Positions 11,605-13,683 of a DNA stretch of 13,683 nucleotides are shown one piece after another. Numbering within the stretch: position 1 is the stretch's first letter; every line of letters begins with the position of its first letter. Source of the DNA: an uncultured Eubacteriales bacterium (GTDB taxonomy: Bacteria > Bacillota > Clostridia > Oscillospirales > Oscillospiraceae); NCBI GenBank assembly GCA_934567745.1, contig CAKTJM010000040.1:1-13683 (forward strand), written 5' to 3'. The notes beneath the pieces are model-generated. The model was not told where the DNA came from, made no database searches, and was given only the letters and a program-made list of their open reading frames with translations. Position numbers and translations under genes: made by a program.

Positions 11605-13683
11605 ATGAAGGTCCTTCATCTGATCAGCGGCGGCGACACCGGCGGCGCGAAAACACACGTCCACACCCTCCTGGCGGGCCTTGGCCCCAAGATCCAGGTC
11701 AAGATGGTCTGCTTCATGGAGGGCCCCTTCGCCCAGGAGGCTAGGGACCTCGGCATCGACGTCCAGGTCCTCCCCGGCCGCAACTTCCTGCGCAACCTCG
11801 ACCGCCTCGCCGCCCTCGTGCGCGAGGCGGGCTATGACATCATCCACAGCCACGGCGCGCGCGGCAACATGATGGCCGCCTTCCTCTCCCGGCGGACCGG
11901 TCTGCCGACCGTCTCCACCGTCCACAGCGACTATCGGCTGGACTATCTCGGGCGGCCCGCCTCGCGGCTGACCTACGGCACGATCAACACCATCGCCCTG
12001 CGCAGGCTCAAGTACCGCATCGGCGTGTCGGACGCCATGGTCGATCTGCTCATCTCGCGCGGCTTCGACCCGGAGCGGCTCTTCTCCATCTACAACGGCC
12101 TCGACTTCACGCCGCGCACCTGCGCGATGGACCGGGCCGCCTTCTTCCGCTCCGTCGGGCTGGACGCCGACGAGAGCTGCGTCGTGGCGGGCATCGCCGC
12201 CCGTCTCAACCCGGTCAAGGACATCGCCACCCTGATCCGCGGCTTCGCCCTGGCGCACCGGGACTTCCCCGCCCTGCGGCTGCTCATCGCCGGGGACGGC
12301 GAGGAGATGGCGGCGCTCAAGCAGCTCGCCGCCGACCTGGGCGTCGCGCGGGAGGTCTGTTTCGCCGGGTGGGTGTCCGACACGGACTCCTTCTACCACG
12401 CGATCGACATCAACACCCTGACCTCCATCTCGGAGACCTTCCCCTACGCCCTGACCGAGGGCGCGCGCGCCGCCCTGCCGACCGTCAGCAGCAAGGTCGG
12501 CGGCGTGTCGTACCTGATCGACCACGGCGCGAACGGCTTCCTCTTCCCCGCCGGGGACGCCGAGGCCCTCGCCGGGCATCTCCTGGCCCTCGCCCGCGAC
12601 CCCGCCCTGCGGCGGACCATGGGCCAGCGGCTGTATGAGAAGGCCAAGCGGGACTTCTCCATCGAGGCCACCGTCGCGCGGCAGATCGAGATCTACGAGG
12701 CCATCCTCCGCTACGAGCAGCACGGCCGCGACCATGTGGTCATCTGCGGCGCCTACGGCCGCGGGAACGCCGGGGACGACGCGATCCTCCTGGCCATCCT
12801 GACGGAGCTGCGCGCCATCGACCCGGACCTGTCGTTCCAGGTCTTCTCCCGCAACCCGATGGACACCCGGATGAGCTACCGCGTCAATGCCTTCTACACC
12901 TTCCGGTTCTGGCGGGCGCTGCACTACTTCAAGCGGGCCAAGCTCTTCATCAACGGCGGCGGCTCGCTCATGCAGGACGTGACGTCCTACCGCTCCCTGT
13001 GGTTCTATCTCTGGACCCTCGCCGCCGCCAAGCGGCACGGCTGCCCCGTCGTCATGTACGGCTGCGGCATCGGGCCGATCCGCAGCGACGGCAACCGCCG
13101 CCGCGCCGCCCGGGTCATGGACCGGTACGTCGATGCGATCACCCTGCGCGATCCGGACTCCCTGAAGGAGCTGGAGGTCCTGGGCGTCTCGAAGCCGAAG
13201 ATCTCCCTCTCCGCCGACACGACCGTCATCCTGCCCGCCGCCGAGCCGGAGGTCATCGACGGCATCCTCGACAGCTGCGGCATCCCCGCCGACGGGGCCT
13301 ACGTCGGCTTCGTCCTGCGGCCGTGGCCCGGCTTCGAGGAGAAGGCCCGCGCCCTCGCCGCCGCCGCCGACCACGTCTACGAGACCTACGGCCTGACCCC
13401 CGTCTTTTTCCCCATCGAGCCGCGGCTGGACGTCGCCGCCGCCCAGCGCGTCATCGCCCGGATGAAGGCCCCCCACTACCTGATGACCGAGCCGTACACC
13501 GCCGCCCAGACCATCGGGATCCTCTCCCGGATGAAGGTCGTCGTCTCGATGCGGCTGCACGGGCTGATCTTCGCCGCCGGGCAGGGCGTCCCCCTCGTCG
13601 GCATCGTCTACGACCAGAAGGTCAGCTCCTTCCTGTCCTACATCGGCCCGGACCTCTACGAGGACCTGGGCGGGATCACCGCC
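11605..13683 (+). CDS. csaB: GT4 glycosyltransferase fused to CsaB-type polysaccharide pyruvyltransferase (partial, 3' end off window)
   Basis: One uninterrupted frame of at least 693 codons. Residues 1-370 are a GT-B, family-4 glycosyltransferase: HLISGGDTGGAKTHVHTLLAGL at the N-terminus, HSHGARGNMMAA, GIAARLNPVKD, LLIAGDGEE and the E-x7-E motif SETFPYALTEGA (Glu277, Glu285) followed by VSSKVGGVSYLI. From about residue 378 a second domain begins, VVICGAYGRGNAGDDAILLAIL, with INGGGSLMQDVTSYRSLWFYL, VVMYGCGIGPI, TLRDPDSLKEL and MRLHGLIFAAGQGVPLVGI (649-667): the polysaccharide pyruvyltransferase family, CsaB subgroup. CsaB adds ketal pyruvate from phosphoenolpyruvate to secondary cell wall polymer, the ligand of SLH domains. 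The fusion joins a sugar-transfer and a pyruvylation step. ATG 11605 has GGAGGG 6 bases upstream; ATG 11599 is too close. A 660-codon minus-strand frame opposite is a GC-rich shadow. Confidence 0.92.
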   Translation, partial: MKVLHLISGGDTGGAKTHVHTLLAGLGPKIQVKMVCFMEGPFAQEARDLGIDVQVLPGRNFLRNLDRLAALVREAGYDIIHSHGARGNMMAAFLSRRTGLPTVSTVHSDYRLDYLGRPASRLTYGTINTIALRRLKYRIGVSDAMVDLLISRGFDPERLFSIYNGLDFTPRTCAMDRAAFFRSVGLDADESCVVAGIAARLNPVKDIATLIRGFALAHRDFPALRLLIAGDGEEMAALKQLAADLGVAREVCFAGWVSDTDSFYHAIDINTLTSISETFPYALTEGARAALPTVSSKVGGVSYLIDHGANGFLFPAGDAEALAGHLLALARDPALRRTMGQRLYEKAKRDFSIEATVARQIEIYEAILRYEQHGRDHVVICGAYGRGNAGDDAILLAILTELRAIDPDLSFQVFSRNPMDTRMSYRVNAFYTFRFWRALHYFKRAKLFINGGGSLMQDVTSYRSLWFYLWTLAAAKRHGCPVVMYGCGIGPIRSDGNRRRAARVMDRYVDAITLRDPDSLKELEVLGVSKPKISLSADTTVILPAAEPEVIDGILDSCGIPADGAYVGFVLRPWPGFEEKARALAAAADHVYETYGLTPVFFPIEPRLDVAAAQRVIARMKAPHYLMTEPYTAAQTIGILSRMKVVVSMRLHGLIFAAGQGVPLVGIVYDQKVSSFLSYIGPDLYEDLGGITA

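Noticed and set aside
11578..13560. 660-codon open frame on the minus strand opposite the GT4-CsaB gene
   Set aside because: Low-complexity Gly/Asp/Val/Arg composition typical of the antisense of GC-rich coding DNA; the plus frame has clear GT4 and CsaB motifs and its own promoter and ribosome binding site.

Overview
The window is about two-thirds G+C, densely coded on both strands, with AT-rich sigma-A-type promoters (several TATAAT boxes with 17-bp spacing), AGGAGG-type ribosome binding sites and many hairpin-plus-T-run terminators. With the gene content (VanG-type ligase, DUF4330, GT4-CsaB fusion, archaeal/fungal-type Asd) this points to a high-GC member of the Clostridia, most likely Oscillospiraceae or a close relative. 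The taxonomic guess is an inference from gene style; there is no rRNA here.

Left third (1-5250, minus strand): a chromosomal-style vanG glycopeptide-resistance cluster read right to left: vanR, vanS, vanG (D-Ala-D-Ser ligase), vanXY (D,D-peptidase), then a left-handed beta-helix acyltransferase of the serine acetyltransferase type, cut by the window edge. The serine racemase vanT normally expected after vanXY is not the next gene. A LysR-type regulator lies upstream of vanR. vanR has an extended -10 promoter preceded by an 11-bp-phased direct repeat that looks like a VanR box. A large GC-rich hairpin separates vanS from vanG.

Middle (5168-6070): a 388-base region with no obvious protein gene holds divergent promoters sharing an inverted repeat (likely the LysR operator), a candidate structured small RNA of about 185 nt, and a second promoter whose very short leader ends in a textbook terminator directly in front of the start of a 144-aa EamA-type membrane protein. 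This looks like an attenuator or small riboswitch.

Right of centre (6070-9650): queA (tRNA queuosine synthesis, minus strand) converges on the transporter gene and appears to lack a normal ATG at the conserved start; asd and dapA (aspartate to diaminopimelate/lysine) follow on the plus strand, separated by a strong terminator with no promoter after it.

Right third (9650-13683): a heavy-metal P-type ATPase remnant (two one-base frameshifts plus loss of the whole catalytic middle) still has an intact promoter and CsoR-like operator. Then a DUF4330 membrane-anchored protein (minus) and a divergent GT4 glycosyltransferase-CsaB pyruvyltransferase fusion (plus, running off the end) share overlapping promoters.

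The theme is cell-envelope chemistry: peptidoglycan precursor remodelling (van), precursor supply (asd, dapA) and secondary wall polymer modification (CsaB). Apart from the broken ATPase, the protein genes look intact. The most novel-looking pieces are the regulatory RNAs around 5250-5545, the odd gene after vanXY and the queA start.
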